DNA of 64,000 nucleotides, taken from Pseudoxanthomonas mexicana. GTDB lineage: Bacteria > Pseudomonadota > Gammaproteobacteria > Xanthomonadales > Xanthomonadaceae. The notes beneath the pieces are model-generated. The model saw nothing but the letters and a program-made list of their open reading frames with translations. It was not told where the DNA came from and did no database searches. Of the stretch, positions 9,021-19,536 are shown in pieces. Position numbers and translations under genes: made by a program. Positions within the stretch are counted from its first letter, which is position 1, and every line of letters starts with the position of its first letter. The stretch is from NCBI RefSeq assembly GCF_001556105.1, contig NZ_LSIF01000054.1, positions 1-64,000 of the forward strand, written 5' to 3'.

Positions 9021-10208
9021 TCATGGTGAGAGATGCCCTGCGAGGTTGCGTTCGGTCAATCGACGGGCCTGCCCATCCGCCGCCAACAACGCATCCAGCG
9101 AATCGGCAGGCGCCGCAGGCATCGCAGCGAGGGCATCCTCGACCAGCGCAGGGATGGATAGGAAACCGATCTGGCCCTGAAGAAAGGCTGAAACCGCGAC
9201 TTCGTTCGCAGCGTTCAGGACGGCTGGCGCGGTACCGCCGGCCGCCATGGCCTCCCACGCCAATCGAAGGCAGGGGAAGGCCTCCATGTCCGGCGCCTCG
9301 AAATCCAGTCGTGGGTGCTTCAACAGGTCAAGACCGCCCACCCCGGAGCCGATGCGCTCGGGCCAGCCCAGTCCGACGGCGAGCGACGTGCGCATGTCAG
9401 GCAGGCCCAGCTGCGCGAGCGTCGAGCCATCGATGAACTCGACCAGTGAATGCACCAGGCTCTGCGGATGCACCAGCACGTCCAGTCGATCACGGTCGAC
9501 GTTGAACAGGTGATGGGCCTCGATCAGCTCCAGGCCCTTGTTCATCAGCGTGGCCGAATCGACCGAGATCTTGGGCCCCATCGACCATTTGGGGTGGGCC
9601 ACGGCCTGGTCGCGCGTGACGTGCGCGAGTTCGGACCGGCGGCGGCCACGGAACGGGCCACCCGATGCGGTCAGCACGATGCGGCTGACCTCGGTCTGAG
9701 CCTGTCGTGAACGCAGGCACTGGAAGATGGCGTTGTGCTCGCTGTCGATCGGGATGATCTCGGCGCCGGATGCCTCCGCGGCGGCAGTCACCAGCTCGCC
9801 GGCGAGCACCAGCGACTCCTTGTTTGCCAGCAGCAGGCGCTTGCCGGCGCGGGCGGCCGCCAGTGTCGACGACAGGCCGGCGGCGCCCACGATGGCGGCC
9901 ACCACGATGTCGCAGGCCGGTTCCGCGACCAGCGCGTCAAGCGCCGCCATGCCCGCGTGCGGCCGTGTGTCCAGACCGGCATCGGACAGGCCATCATGCA
10001 GCCGCTCGTAGAGGCGTTCATCGGCGATCACCGCATGGTCGGGGCGGTGTGTGCGGCAAAGGGCGACCAGGGCGTCCACGTTGTGGCCTGCCGCCAGCAC
10101 GCTGGCGCGATACCGATCGGCATGGCGCGCGATGACGTCCAGCGACGACGCGCCGATCGAGCCCGTCGCGCCCAGGACCGCCACATTGCGGGGTGCGTGC
10201 ACGGCCAT
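9021..10208 (-). CDS. dxr: 1-deoxy-D-xylulose 5-phosphate reductoisomerase
   Basis: Dxr converts DXP to 2-C-methyl-D-erythritol 4-phosphate, the committed step of the non-mevalonate isoprenoid pathway, using NADPH and a divalent metal. The 395-residue protein begins [19 protein letters not shown] with the Rossmann dinucleotide loop. It has the metal-binding SEHNAIFQ segment, the flexible catalytic loop around [19 protein letters not shown], and the EAHHLF motif. I chose the ATG at 10208, three bases from the cdsA stop; an upstream reading overlaps cdsA out of frame. The product feeds the undecaprenyl synthesis encoded by uppS nearby. Confidence 0.96.
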   Translation of the reverse strand: MAVHAPRNVAVLGATGSIGASSLDVIARHADRYRASVLAAGHNVDALVALCRTHRPDHAVIADERLYERLHDGLSDAGLDTRPHAGMAALDALVAEPACDIVVAAIVGAAGLSSTLAAARAGKRLLLANKESLVLAGELVTAAAEASGAEIIPIDSEHNAIFQCLRSRQAQTEVSRIVLTASGGPFRGRRRSELAHVTRDQAVAHPKWSMGPKISVDSATLMNKGLELIEAHHLFNVDRDRLDVLVHPQSLVHSLVEFIDGSTLAQLGLPDMRTSLAVGLGWPERIGSGVGGLDLLKHPRLDFEAPDMEAFPCLRLAWEAMAAGGTAPAVLNAANEVAVSAFLQGQIGFLSIPALVEDALAAMPAAPADSLDALLAADGQARRLTERNLAGHLSP

Positions 10209-10210
10209 GC

Positions 10211-11071
10211 TCAGAATCCGAAGATTTCCTTGCCCAGCACGAAGATCGGCAAGGCTGCGAGCACGCCGTCGATGCGGTCCAGCACGCCGCCGTGGCCGGG
10301 GATCAGGTCGCCCGAATCCTTGGCGCCGACATGCCGCTTGAGCAGGCTCTCGAACAGGTCGCCGACCACCGAGAACAGCACCGTGAACACCGCCACGACC
10401 AGTACCCCGGCCAGTTGGCCCACGCCAGCACCCGCGATCAGCGCACCTGCGGCTGCCACCAGCATGCCCGCGGCCAGGCCACCGAGCAGGCCTTCCAGCG
10501 TCTTGTTCGGGCTGATCCGCGGCGCCAGCTTGCGGCCCGCGAACCAGCGGCCGCCGAAATGGCGGCCCGCGAAATAGGCGCCGCTGTCGGCCGCCCACAC
10601 GATGGCCAGCGCGACGAACAGCCAGATATGGCCGTTGGGCTGCGACGAGTGGATCAGGCCCAGCGCGCACCAGGCCGGCACCACGGCCAGCGTGCCCGCC
10701 GCCAGCTTGAACACGCGGGCCCAGGTCTCGTGGTCGGAGGCGAAATTGAAGAAGCGCAACCACAGCAGCGCCAGCAGCCACCAGACGACGCCGGCCAGCG
10801 CCATCAGCCGCAGCGGCACCAGGTCGGTGGCATCGCCGGAGCCACGCGACGCCCAGACCAGCGCCACCATCAGCAGCAGGTTGGCGGTCAGTAGCACGGT
10901 GCGTTGCAGGGTGTCGTCGATCTCGGCGAGCTTGAGCCACTCCCACAAACCGACCAGGAACACCAGCGTGGCCAGCATGACCAGCCATTCGGTGCGCAGC
11001 AGGAGAATCGCCCCGATGGCGAAGGGCGCCATCACCAATGCGGCGATGACACGGGTGCGGGTGGCGCTCAT
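10211..11071 (-). CDS. cdsA: Phosphatidate cytidylyltransferase
   Basis: CdsA makes CDP-diacylglycerol from phosphatidic acid and CTP, the branch point for phospholipids. The 286-residue protein has multiple hydrophobic segments throughout and the C-terminal family signature [20 protein letters not shown](G), followed by LDRIDG, with the catalytic and metal-binding acidic residues. It lies 13 bases downstream of uppS and 2 bases upstream of dxr, consistent with tight co-transcription. Confidence 0.96.
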   Translation of the reverse strand: MSATRTRVIAALVMAPFAIGAILLLRTEWLVMLATLVFLVGLWEWLKLAEIDDTLQRTVLLTANLLLMVALVWASRGSGDATDLVPLRLMALAGVVWWLLALLWLRFFNFASDHETWARVFKLAAGTLAVVPAWCALGLIHSSQPNGHIWLFVALAIVWAADSGAYFAGRHFGGRWFAGRKLAPRISPNKTLEGLLGGLAAGMLVAAAGALIAGAGVGQLAGVLVVAVFTVLFSVVGDLFESLLKRHVGAKDSGDLIPGHGGVLDRIDGVLAALPIFVLGKEIFGF

Positions 11072-11084
11072 GCGGTGCTCGCTC

Positions 11085-11843
11085 TCATGCGGGGCTGCTC
11101 TCGGTCGCGCTGCCGGTCACCTGGGCACTGGTCAGGCCGAAGCGGCGCTCGCGCTGCGCGAAGTCGTCCAGCGCGCGCTGCAGCAGCGTCGCATCCAGGT
11201 CGGGCCACAGCACGTCGGTGAACCAGAGCTCGGTATAGGCCAGCTGCCACAGCAGGAAGTTGCTGATGCGGTGGTCGCCGCCGGTGCGGATGAACAGATC
11301 GGGCGGCGGCAGGTCGGCCAGCGCGACGTGCGCACCGAGCGCGGCTTCGTCGATGTGTTCCGGTTGCAGGCGGCCCGCCGCGACTTCGGTGGCGAGCGCG
11401 CGCGCGGCGTGCGCGATGTCCTGCCGTCCGCCGTAACTGGCGGCGATGACCAGATGCAGGCGCGTGTTGTCGCGCGTCAGCGCTTCCGCGCCGTCCATGC
11501 GTGCACGGATGTCGGGAGAAAAACGCGGGCGATCACCGATGAAGCGCACCCGGACCTGGCGGCGGTGCAATTCCTCGACTTCGCGGTCCAGCGCGTTGAG
11601 GAACAGCTTCATCAAGGCGCCTACTTCCTCCTCCGGCCGGCCCCAGTTCTCGCTGGAGAACGCGAACAGCGTCAGCGCGCCGATGCCGCGTTCGAGACAG
11701 AAATCGATGCAGACGTTGACCGCGCGCGCGCCGGCGCGATGGCCGATCACGCGCGGACGGCGGCGACGTTCCGCCCAGCGCCCGTTGCCGTCCATGATGA
11801 CGGCCAGGTGGCGGGGGAGGGACACGGGAACGGCGGAGGACAT
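11085..11843 (-). CDS. uppS: Undecaprenyl diphosphate synthase
   Basis: UppS elongates farnesyl diphosphate with eight isopentenyl units in cis configuration, making the lipid carrier for peptidoglycan and O-antigen. The 252-residue protein shows the catalytic signature HLAVIMDGNGRWA (about residues 12-24), the SSENW motif, and the C-terminal DLFIRTGGDHRISNFLLWQ substrate-binding segment. The ATG at 11843 is 8 bases past the frr stop. A longer in-frame reading through frr is an artefact. Confidence 0.97.
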   Translation of the reverse strand: MSSAVPVSLPRHLAVIMDGNGRWAERRRRPRVIGHRAGARAVNVCIDFCLERGIGALTLFAFSSENWGRPEEEVGALMKLFLNALDREVEELHRRQVRVRFIGDRPRFSPDIRARMDGAEALTRDNTRLHLVIAASYGGRQDIAHAARALATEVAAGRLQPEHIDEAALGAHVALADLPPPDLFIRTGGDHRISNFLLWQLAYTELWFTDVLWPDLDATLLQRALDDFAQRERRFGLTSAQVTGSATESSPA

Positions 11844-11851
11844 GGCAGTCC

Positions 11852-12409
11852 TCAGACTGCCATCAGTTCCTGTTCCTTGGCCTTGACGACATCGTCGACG
11901 TCCTTGATGGACTTGTCGGTGAGTTTCTGGATCTCGTCTTCGGTCCGGCGCTCTTCGTCTTCGGTGATCTGCTTGTCCTTCAGCAGGTCCTTGACCTGCT
12001 GGTTGGCGTCGCGGCGGATGTTGCGGATCGCGACCTTGGCGTCTTCGCCTTCGCCGTGGACGACCTTGGACAATTCCTTGCGCCGCTCTTCGGTGAGGGC
12101 AGGCAGGTTCAGGCGGATGGTGGTGCCGGCCGTGTTCGGGGTCAGCCCCAGGTCGGAGGCGAGGATGGCCTTCTCGACTGCCCCGACCATCTGCTTTTCC
12201 CAGGGGGTGATGACCAGCGAGCGGGAGTCGGCGACGGAAACGGTGGCCACCTGGCTGAGCGGCATGTCGGAACCGTAGTAGTTGACCTTCAGGTGCTCCA
12301 CCAGGGCGGTCGAGGCGCGGCCCGTGCGGACCTTCACCAGCGTGTGGCGGAGCGCTTCGATGCTCTTGGTCATGCGCGCTTGCGCGTCTTTCTTGATGTC
12401 GTTGAGCAT
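11852..12409 (-). CDS. frr: Ribosome recycling factor
   Basis: RRF works with EF-G to split ribosomes after termination. The 185-residue protein is the exact family length. It has the conserved start [20 protein letters not shown], the KVRTGRAS segment in the long three-helix domain, and the VRNIRRD-type basic segment before the C-terminal helix. A good sigma-70-like promoter lies about 30 bases upstream. It therefore probably starts the frr-uppS-cdsA-dxr-rseP-bamA-lpx transcript. Confidence 0.97.
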   Translation of the reverse strand: MLNDIKKDAQARMTKSIEALRHTLVKVRTGRASTALVEHLKVNYYGSDMPLSQVATVSVADSRSLVITPWEKQMVGAVEKAILASDLGLTPNTAGTTIRLNLPALTEERRKELSKVVHGEGEDAKVAIRNIRRDANQQVKDLLKDKQITEDEERRTEDEIQKLTDKSIKDVDDVVKAKEQELMAV

Positions 12410-12441
12410 CGCCCTTTCCGTTGCAAAGCCGTAAACGACCG

Positions 12442-12470
12442 ATTATAGGGCGATTCGGTGCCGATGCCGA
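12442..12470 (-). promoter_or_regulatory. Candidate sigma-70 promoter for frr
   Basis: On the minus strand a consensus -10 hexamer TATAAT (12447-12442) is spaced 17 bases from TCGGCA, which matches TTGACA at four of six positions. The predicted transcript would start about 25 bases before the frr ATG. This is a sequence match only. Confidence 0.5.
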
Positions 12471-12942
12471 CCGCCGGCGCGTGGTTCGGTGCGAATGATG
12501 CGGCGCGGCATCGTGCAGATCGTGGTCGCATCCGGGCTCCGCTCGATCTGCAGGGAGGCGTGGATGATGCCGGAACGGTCGTCCAGCGGCGCCGGAGAAG
12601 ACCACCGGCAGGATCGCGTTGGCGAGCGGGGGAGCAGCAGGGTGGCTCGCGGCCGCTGCAGGTATGCCCGCCGCGTGGCGGGCGTCCCGCAGATGCGGCG
12701 CCCAACCAGGCCTGTGCCGGTCCCCGCGGGCCGCCCAGGTTGCGCAACGCGCGCCAATAGCGCCAGCGAGGTGGTATGGAAGCCGTTGCCCGCCTCGACG
12801 GCGGGCGGGGGTCGATCAGCGTGACCCACGCGAGCGAGCGTGTCATCGATGCACGCCCGTGTGCGCGGGAGTCGTGCCGGTGCCTGTGTCTCCTGCCGTC
12901 AGGCTGCGGACGGAGCCGGGACGGACACCATTACGGCGGCGG
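12471..12942. other. About 470-base spacer between pyrH and frr with no convincing gene
   Basis: pyrH and frr usually lie close together, but here they are separated by more than 500 bases. Open frames exist on both strands, the longest non-overlapping one being 12443-12829 on minus (128 codons). It is rich in Arg, Pro and Ala with no recognisable domain, and has no convincing ribosome binding site. I see no tRNA or repeat, and no terminator with a T-tract. Confidence 0.5.
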
Positions 12943-13668
12943 TCAGTTGCGGCCTTTCACCAGCGTGCCGATGTGCTCGCCACGCAGGATGCGCATCAGG
13001 TTGCCGGGTACCGACAGATCGTAGATGCGCAGCGGCACGTCGCTGTCGCGACACAGCGCGAATGCCGCGGTATCCATCACCTGCAGGTCGCGGGCAATGA
13101 CGTCGTCGTAGGTCAACTGTTCGTAACGGACGGCATCGGCGTGCTTGCTGGGATCCTTGTCGTAGACGCCGTCCACCTTGGTCGCCTTCAGCAGCAGGTC
13201 CGCGCCGATCTCGATCGCGCGCAGCGCGGCGCCGGAGTCGGTGGTGAAGAACGGGTTGCCGGTGCCGGCCGCGAAGATCGCGATGCGGCCCTTCTCGAGG
13301 TGGCGGATCGCGCGCCGGCGGATATAGTCCTCGCACACGTCGTTGATCTTGATGGCGCTCATCACGCGGCACTTCGCGCCGAGCTTTTCGAGCGAGTCCT
13401 GCATGGCCAACGCGTTGATGACGGTGGCCAACATGCCCATCTGGTCGCCGGTGACGCGGTCCATGCCGCCCGCGGCCAGGCCCGCGCCGCGGAAGATGTT
13501 GCCACCGCCGATCACCAGGCCTATTTCGGCCCCCGCGTCGCGCGCTTCGATGATTTCGCGGGCAATGCGCGTGATCACGGCGGGATCGATGCCGTAGTCC
13601 TCGGACCCCATCAGCGCCTCGCCGGACAGTTTGAGCAGGATGCGGCGATAGGCGAGGGGAGCGGGCAT
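12943..13668 (-). CDS. pyrH: UMP kinase
   Basis: PyrH phosphorylates UMP to UDP in pyrimidine nucleotide synthesis and is regulated by GTP and UTP in the bacterial family. The 241-residue amino-acid-kinase-fold protein has [14 protein letters not shown] near the N-terminus, the GGGNIFRG nucleotide-binding loop, and the C-terminal [12 protein letters not shown] segment. I chose the ATG at 13668, preceded by GAGAA; a TTG at 13689 would add seven residues not typical of the family. It follows rpsB-tsf in transcription order, with three other genes between them in this window. Confidence 0.95.
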   Translation of the reverse strand: MPAPLAYRRILLKLSGEALMGSEDYGIDPAVITRIAREIIEARDAGAEIGLVIGGGNIFRGAGLAAGGMDRVTGDQMGMLATVINALAMQDSLEKLGAKCRVMSAIKINDVCEDYIRRRAIRHLEKGRIAIFAAGTGNPFFTTDSGAALRAIEIGADLLLKATKVDGVYDKDPSKHADAVRYEQLTYDDVIARDLQVMDTAAFALCRDSDVPLRIYDLSVPGNLMRILRGEHIGTLVKGRN

Positions 13669-13719
13669 GGGGTTCTCGGCGTGGGGCAAACAGGGCGATT
13701 CTAGCCGAGAGCCAGGCCT

Positions 13720-14076
13720 TCAGTCGCCGGGTTCGTAGATCGCGTAGAGCTTGCGCGCCGCTTCCTGCACCTCCCAGGTGCCGGTGAACCCGGCCGGCAC
13801 GACGAAGCTCTGGCCTGCTTGCAGCAGCACGTCGCTGCCATCGTCGCCGCGCAGGCGCACGCGCCCGCTGAGCAGGTGGCAGAACTCGTGTTCGGTGTAG
13901 TGCACGCGCCAGCGGCCCACATCGCCTTCCCACACGCCACAGTGGAAGCGGTCATCGTGGGTGGAGTAGGCATTGCCGACGGCCTGCCATGGCTGGCCGT
14001 CGACCAGGCGGTCGGTGGCGACCGGCGCGCGGGTCGCGTCGTCGGGCGCATGTGGAACGGGCACGATGTGGGGCAT
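13720..14076 (-). CDS. Small cupin-domain protein
   Basis: A 118-residue single-domain protein with a cupin barrel. The segment FHCGVWEGDVGRWRVHYTEH is followed by EFCHLLSGRVRLRGDDG and QSFVVPAGFTGTWEV. This arrangement resembles the Cupin_3 (DUF861) group related to ureidoglycine aminohydrolases. Metal ligands of the classical HxH type are only partly visible. No partner gene suggests a substrate. It lies 51 bases upstream of pyrH and is divergent from the AIM24 gene. The enzymatic role is unknown. Confidence 0.8.
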   Translation of the reverse strand: MPHIVPVPHAPDDATRAPVATDRLVDGQPWQAVGNAYSTHDDRFHCGVWEGDVGRWRVHYTEHEFCHLLSGRVRLRGDDGSDVLLQAGQSFVVPAGFTGTWEVQEAARKLYAIYEPGD

Positions 14077-14141
14077 GGGCGAGGCCTCGGGTCGGGCCCG
14101 GTATGATGAGGCTCCCTTTCGGCCGCCATCAAGGAACAGAC

Positions 14142-14837
14142 ATGAGTGTGCGCACCCTGCAGGAATTCCTCGCCTCGTCCCGGGAAAAGGACGCCACGGC
14201 CGAAGCGTTTGAACTGGAAAGCCCCCACCTGCTGGAAGTCCGGCTGGACGGGCTGGTCTGGGCCAAGGCCGGCGCGATGGTGGCGCGCAAGGGGGCGGTG
14301 AAGTTCACCCGCCAGGGCGTGCTGGAACAGGGCCTGGGCAACCTGCTGAAGAAGGCGGTGAGCGGCGAAGGCATGCAGTTGATGAAGATCGAGGGGCAGG
14401 GGCGTGTCTACCTGGCCGATGCAGGCAAGCGGATCACCCTGCTGCGTCTCGCCGGCGAATCCATCTTCGTCAATGGCAACGACGTGCTGGCGGTCGAATC
14501 AGGCATCGAAAGCCGCATCACGATGATGCGCAAGGTCGCCGGCATGCTCTCGGGCGGGCTGTTCAACGTGCGGTTGAGCGGACACGGCATCGTCGCCATC
14601 ACCTCGCACTACGAGCCGCTGACGTTGCCGGTGAATGCGCAGACCGGTCCGGTGTTCACCGACCCGAATGCAACCGTGGCCTGGTCGGGTGGCTTGACGC
14701 CGGAAATCATCACCGACATCTCGCTGGGCACCCTGCTGGGGCGTGGCTCGGGCGAGAGCGTCCAGCTGCGTTTCGCGGGCGAGGGCTGGGTGGTCGTGCA
14801 GCCGTACGAGGAGCTGGCACTGCGGCCGCGGCAGTAG
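14142..14837 (+). CDS. AIM24 family protein
   Basis: The 231-residue protein belongs to the AIM24/DUF124 family of beta-rich proteins whose bacterial role is not established; the yeast homologue affects mitochondrial inner-membrane organisation. Family features are the internal pseudo-repeat, the segment EGQGRVYLADAGKRITLLRL, and the glycine-rich GGLFNVRLSGHGIVAI part near residue 145. There is no signal peptide. The ATG at 14142 has AAGGA six bases upstream. A TATGAT -10-like hexamer lies at 14102-14107. The gene is monocistronic and convergent with the HDOD-GGDEF gene. Confidence 0.85.
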   Translation: MSVRTLQEFLASSREKDATAEAFELESPHLLEVRLDGLVWAKAGAMVARKGAVKFTRQGVLEQGLGNLLKKAVSGEGMQLMKIEGQGRVYLADAGKRITLLRLAGESIFVNGNDVLAVESGIESRITMMRKVAGMLSGGLFNVRLSGHGIVAITSHYEPLTLPVNAQTGPVFTDPNATVAWSGGLTPEIITDISLGTLLGRGSGESVQLRFAGEGWVVVQPYEELALRPRQ

Positions 14838-14858
14838 CCGCGGCATCGCCTCGGTGGC

Positions 14859-16352
14859 TCAGGCGCTGATGGTCCCCACCGAGACGCGGTTGCGGCCTTG
14901 CCGCTTGGCCCCGTAGAGCGCTTCGTCCGCGGCACGCAGCAGGTCATCGACGTGGCGGAACTGTTCCAGCGCGCCCTGCGTGGCGAGGCCCGCGGAGAAG
15001 GTGATGTGCAGCGGCTGTCCATTGACGTGGGCCATGGCCACGCCGGCGACTTCCGACAGGATGCGTCGCACCACGTGGGCGGCGGCTTCCTCGTTGATGC
15101 CCGGCAGCACGACCAGGAATTCTTCACCGCCGTAACGCGCAACGAAGTCGCTGCTGCGCACGTGCCGCATCAGCGCCTTGGCGAAGTTGCGCAGCACGTC
15201 GTCGCCGACCAGGTGGCCCCAGCGGTCGTTGACCTGCTTGAAATCGTCCAGGTCGATGAAAGCGATCGACAGCGGCCAGCCGTGGCGCGTGGCGGCATCG
15301 AACTCCTTCTCGAGCACCTCTTCCAGCTGGCTGCGGTTGTACGCGCCGGTCAGCGGGTCGCGACGGACTTCCTCGGCCAGGCGGCGGGCCCGGTCCTCGT
15401 GTTCGTCGGCTTCCTTGCGCGCGCGCGCGGCCTCCTGGATCTCGCGCAGGTTGCGCACCACCAGCAGCTCGCGCGCCTGCTCCAGGATTGCCTGGATACG
15501 GGCCGGTGGCGCGGGCGGGACGTCGAACATCGCGCAGACCTCGGGCAGGGCGGCGATCATGTCCTCGGTCAGCGCGAGGAACGCCGCGTAGTCCAGTCCC
15601 AGGCGCGTCGCGGCCTGCAGCGCCGCGGACCGATGCGCTTCTTCCGCATGTGCTTCGTCCGCACCGGCGAGCCAGATGTCGGCGACATGGCCGGACACCG
15701 CGACGCAGGCATTGAACGTGGTGTCCGATGCGGGGGATTCGCTCTCGATGACCGCTTCCCGCAGCAGTGCCGGCAAGTTCCATTGCCGCGCCAGCCAGCC
15801 TCCGACGGCGGCGTGATCGCAATCCAGCCACTCGCGTTCGGCGGCCAGCAGGGCCGCATTGTCTTCGGCACGCTCGACCAGCCGCGCATAGTCCTCACCC
15901 AGCACTTCCAGCAGCGCGAGCATGCCGATGTCCTGCAGCAGGCCGGCCAGCATCAGCTCTTCGGCCTTGCGCATGCCGGCATGCTGGCCCAGCAGGCGGC
16001 ATGCCAGCGCGGCGATCACGCTGCGGCGCCAGACGCGCTCCTGTGCGACCGGATGGTTGCCACTGCCGCAACGGGCCAGCGAGAAGCCCAGTGCCAGCGT
16101 CAGCGTTGCGTTGAGTCCCAGCACCGTCAGTGCCTGCGACAGGTTCTCGACACGGCGACGGCTGGCGTAGAGCGGGGAGTTGGCGATGCGCAGCATGCGC
16201 GCGCTCAGCGCCGCATCCAGTCCGATCGCGTCGGCGGCCGTCGCCATCACGACCTCGGGATCCTGGGCCAGCTCGATGATGCGCAATGCCACGCCCGGCG
16301 GGCTGGGCAGGTTGCGGCAGTTCGACAGCTGGGATTCGAGTTCGGGACGCAT
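14859..16352 (-). CDS. HDOD-GGDEF signalling protein (probable diguanylate cyclase)
   Basis: The 497-residue protein combines an N-terminal HDOD domain (about residues 10-210, starting LPSPPGVALRIIELAQDPE) with a short coiled linker rich in Glu and Arg and a C-terminal GGDEF domain (about 330-490). The active-site motif is GGEEF, compatible with diguanylate cyclase activity. An RxxD inhibitory site (RSSD) lies five residues before it, so product inhibition by c-di-GMP is likely. The HDOD half lacks the catalytic HD pair and probably senses or scaffolds. The ATG at 16352 fits the domain start but has no clear Shine-Dalgarno sequence; a longer start at 16484 is possible. Confidence 0.85.
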   Translation of the reverse strand: MRPELESQLSNCRNLPSPPGVALRIIELAQDPEVVMATAADAIGLDAALSARMLRIANSPLYASRRRVENLSQALTVLGLNATLTLALGFSLARCGSGNHPVAQERVWRRSVIAALACRLLGQHAGMRKAEELMLAGLLQDIGMLALLEVLGEDYARLVERAEDNAALLAAEREWLDCDHAAVGGWLARQWNLPALLREAVIESESPASDTTFNACVAVSGHVADIWLAGADEAHAEEAHRSAALQAATRLGLDYAAFLALTEDMIAALPEVCAMFDVPPAPPARIQAILEQARELLVVRNLREIQEAARARKEADEHEDRARRLAEEVRRDPLTGAYNRSQLEEVLEKEFDAATRHGWPLSIAFIDLDDFKQVNDRWGHLVGDDVLRNFAKALMRHVRSSDFVARYGGEEFLVVLPGINEEAAAHVVRRILSEVAGVAMAHVNGQPLHITFSAGLATQGALEQFRHVDDLLRAADEALYGAKRQGRNRVSVGTISA

Positions 16353-16505
16353 CCGGAGGTGGTGGCGCTGAAATGGGTGGGCCGGCAGGATGCCAGCAAA
16401 GCGTGACGAAGTGTCAGCTTTGTAACCAGTTTCGGCGCAGATTAGGCAAACTTTAGCCGCGCGCGACGAAAGGTCGCGCCGCATTCGCAGAGTGCGACAG
16501 GCAAC

Positions 16506-16532
16506 AAAAAAGCCGCGGTTGCCCGCGGCTTT
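16506..16532 (-). terminator. Intrinsic terminator after tsf
   Basis: On the minus strand an AAGCCGCGG/CCGCGGCTT stem with a short loop is followed by a run of T residues, about 25 bases past the tsf stop codon. This is a strong Rho-independent terminator for rpsB-tsf. Confidence 0.9.
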
Positions 16533-16556
16533 CCTGCAGCAGCGCTGAGGCGTGGC

Positions 16557-17435
<879 letters not shown>

Positions 17436-17463
17436 GGGATTACCTCTATTTGGATTGGCAAAG

Positions 17464-17590
17464 CCCCTCTCCCGTCGGGAGAGGGGTTGGGGTGAGGGTC
17501 CGGCGGAGTCGCGACGCGTTGAGCGCCAACGTGCTTCCCGCACCCTCATCCGCCCTTCGGGCACCTTCTTCCGATGGGAGAAGGGATGAG
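17464..17590. repeat. Inverted pair of CCCTCTCCC/CCCTCATCC-type intergenic repeats
   Basis: The rpsB-tsf spacer holds two hairpin-forming units. The unit at 17464-17500 has the stem CCCCTCTCCC/GGGAGAGGGG followed by TTGGGGTGAGGGT. The unit at about 17541-17588 contains CACCCTCATCCGCCC and ends in a CCTTCT/AGAAGG stem. They face each other through their GGGTGAGGG and CACCCTCA parts. Repeats of this type are widespread in Xanthomonadaceae intergenic DNA. Here they lie inside a highly expressed operon. Confidence 0.7.
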
Positions 17591-17633
17591 CATGAGCCGC
17601 CGCGCAGCATGGCGCGGCGGCATTGCAGCAGGA

Positions 17634-18437
<804 letters not shown>

Positions 18438-18652
18438 TGCAGTAACTCCATCGAAGAGGAACCCACCGTCCGGTTCAATGGAGGACGGTGCCCGCGAGGG
18501 CGGGGTTCCGGGGTTGGGCCTCCCTGCGGCTTCCGTGTCCGAACCCTTCAGCGAAGGGCACCCCGGCACGGGTTGGGGCAGCAGGTGTGGATTCGTCGGT
18601 GTCGCCCGACGTGGGCGGTCCGGCCAGACAGTGCCGGGCGCGAAGCCGCGGG

Positions 18653-18682
18653 AGTATAGCGGTCTTGCCCCCGTCGCCGCAA
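18653..18682 (-). promoter_or_regulatory. Candidate rpsB promoter with a long leader
   Basis: On the minus strand TTGCGG (18682-18677) is followed after 18 bases by TATACT (18658-18653). Transcription would start near 18647, giving a leader of about 210 bases before rpsB. The leader contains an ACCGTCC/GGACGGT hairpin shortly before the start codon. In enteric bacteria the rpsB leader binds S2; whether that applies here is not shown by the sequence. Confidence 0.5.
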
Positions 18683-18759
18683 ACCGGACCCCGCCACTTG
18701 GAACGGGCACCCGGCCCTGGGCCGTTCAGCCGGGGCGTCAAATGGGGGATAATCGGCCA

Positions 18760-19536
18760 ATGGCCATCCAGCTCAAGACCCCCGAAGACCTCGCCCAGAT
18801 GCGCATCGCCGGCCGGCTCGCCGCCGAGGTGCTGCAGGTGGTCGCCCCGCATGTGAAGCCGGGCGTGACCACCGCCGAACTTGACCGCATCTGCCACGAT
18901 CATATCGTCAACGTGCAGCAGGCGATCCCGGCCAACGTCGGCTACAAGGGCTTCCCTGCGACGGTGTGCACGTCGGTCAACAACGTCATCTGCCACGGCA
19001 TCCCCAACGAGGCCAAGGTGCTCAAGGATGGCGACATCCTCAATATCGACGTCACCGTGATCAAGGACGGCTGGCACGGCGACACCAGTCGCATGTACCT
19101 CGTCGGGACCCCGTCGGTGATGGCCAAGCGGCTGGTGGACGTCACCCGCGAGGCGATGTTCCGCGGCATCCGCGCGGTGAAGCCCGGCGCCACCCTCGGC
19201 GACGTCGGCCACGCGATCCAGCAGTACGCGGAAGGCGAGCGTTTCAGCGTGGTGCGCGAGTACTGCGGCCACGGCATCGGCAAGGTCTATCACGACGAGC
19301 CGCAGGTGCTGCACTACGGCCGCTCCGGCGAAGGCGTGGTGCTGAAGCCCGGCATGACCTTCACCATCGAGCCGATGATCAATGAAGGCGCCCGCCACAC
19401 CCGCGTGCTGCCCGACGGCTGGACCGTGGTGACCAAGGACCGGAAGCTGTCCGCGCAGTGGGAGCACACCGTGGCGGTCACCGAGGATGGCGTCGAGATC
19501 CTGACCCGCGTGCCCGGCGACGACAACGACCTGTGA
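18760..19536 (+). CDS. map: Methionine aminopeptidase type I
   Basis: MAP removes the initiator Met from nascent proteins. The 258-residue protein is the usual length. It shows the two metal-binding Asp residues in LNIDVTVIKDGWHGDTSRMY, the His in CGHGIGKVYHDEP, the Glu in FTIEPM, and the last Glu in GVEILT. The ATG at 18760 has no close Shine-Dalgarno sequence, and a GATAAT -10-like hexamer lies only 7 bases upstream. The message may therefore be leaderless or very short-leadered. It is divergent from rpsB and overlaps glnD by four bases (GTGA). Confidence 0.96.
   Translation: MAIQLKTPEDLAQMRIAGRLAAEVLQVVAPHVKPGVTTAELDRICHDHIVNVQQAIPANVGYKGFPATVCTSVNNVICHGIPNEAKVLKDGDILNIDVTVIKDGWHGDTSRMYLVGTPSVMAKRLVDVTREAMFRGIRAVKPGATLGDVGHAIQQYAEGERFSVVREYCGHGIGKVYHDEPQVLHYGRSGEGVVLKPGMTFTIEPMINEGARHTRVLPDGWTVVTKDRKLSAQWEHTVAVTEDGVEILTRVPGDDNDL

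Noticed and set aside
12443..12829. 128-codon minus-strand frame in the pyrH-frr spacer
   Set aside because: No ribosome binding site, Arg/Pro-rich composition, no domain, and it runs into the frr promoter. Kept only as a note.
17436..17564. N-terminal extension of EF-Ts by 43 residues
   Set aside because: It reads through the intergenic repeat; the GTG at 17435 gives the conserved family start and has a ribosome binding site.
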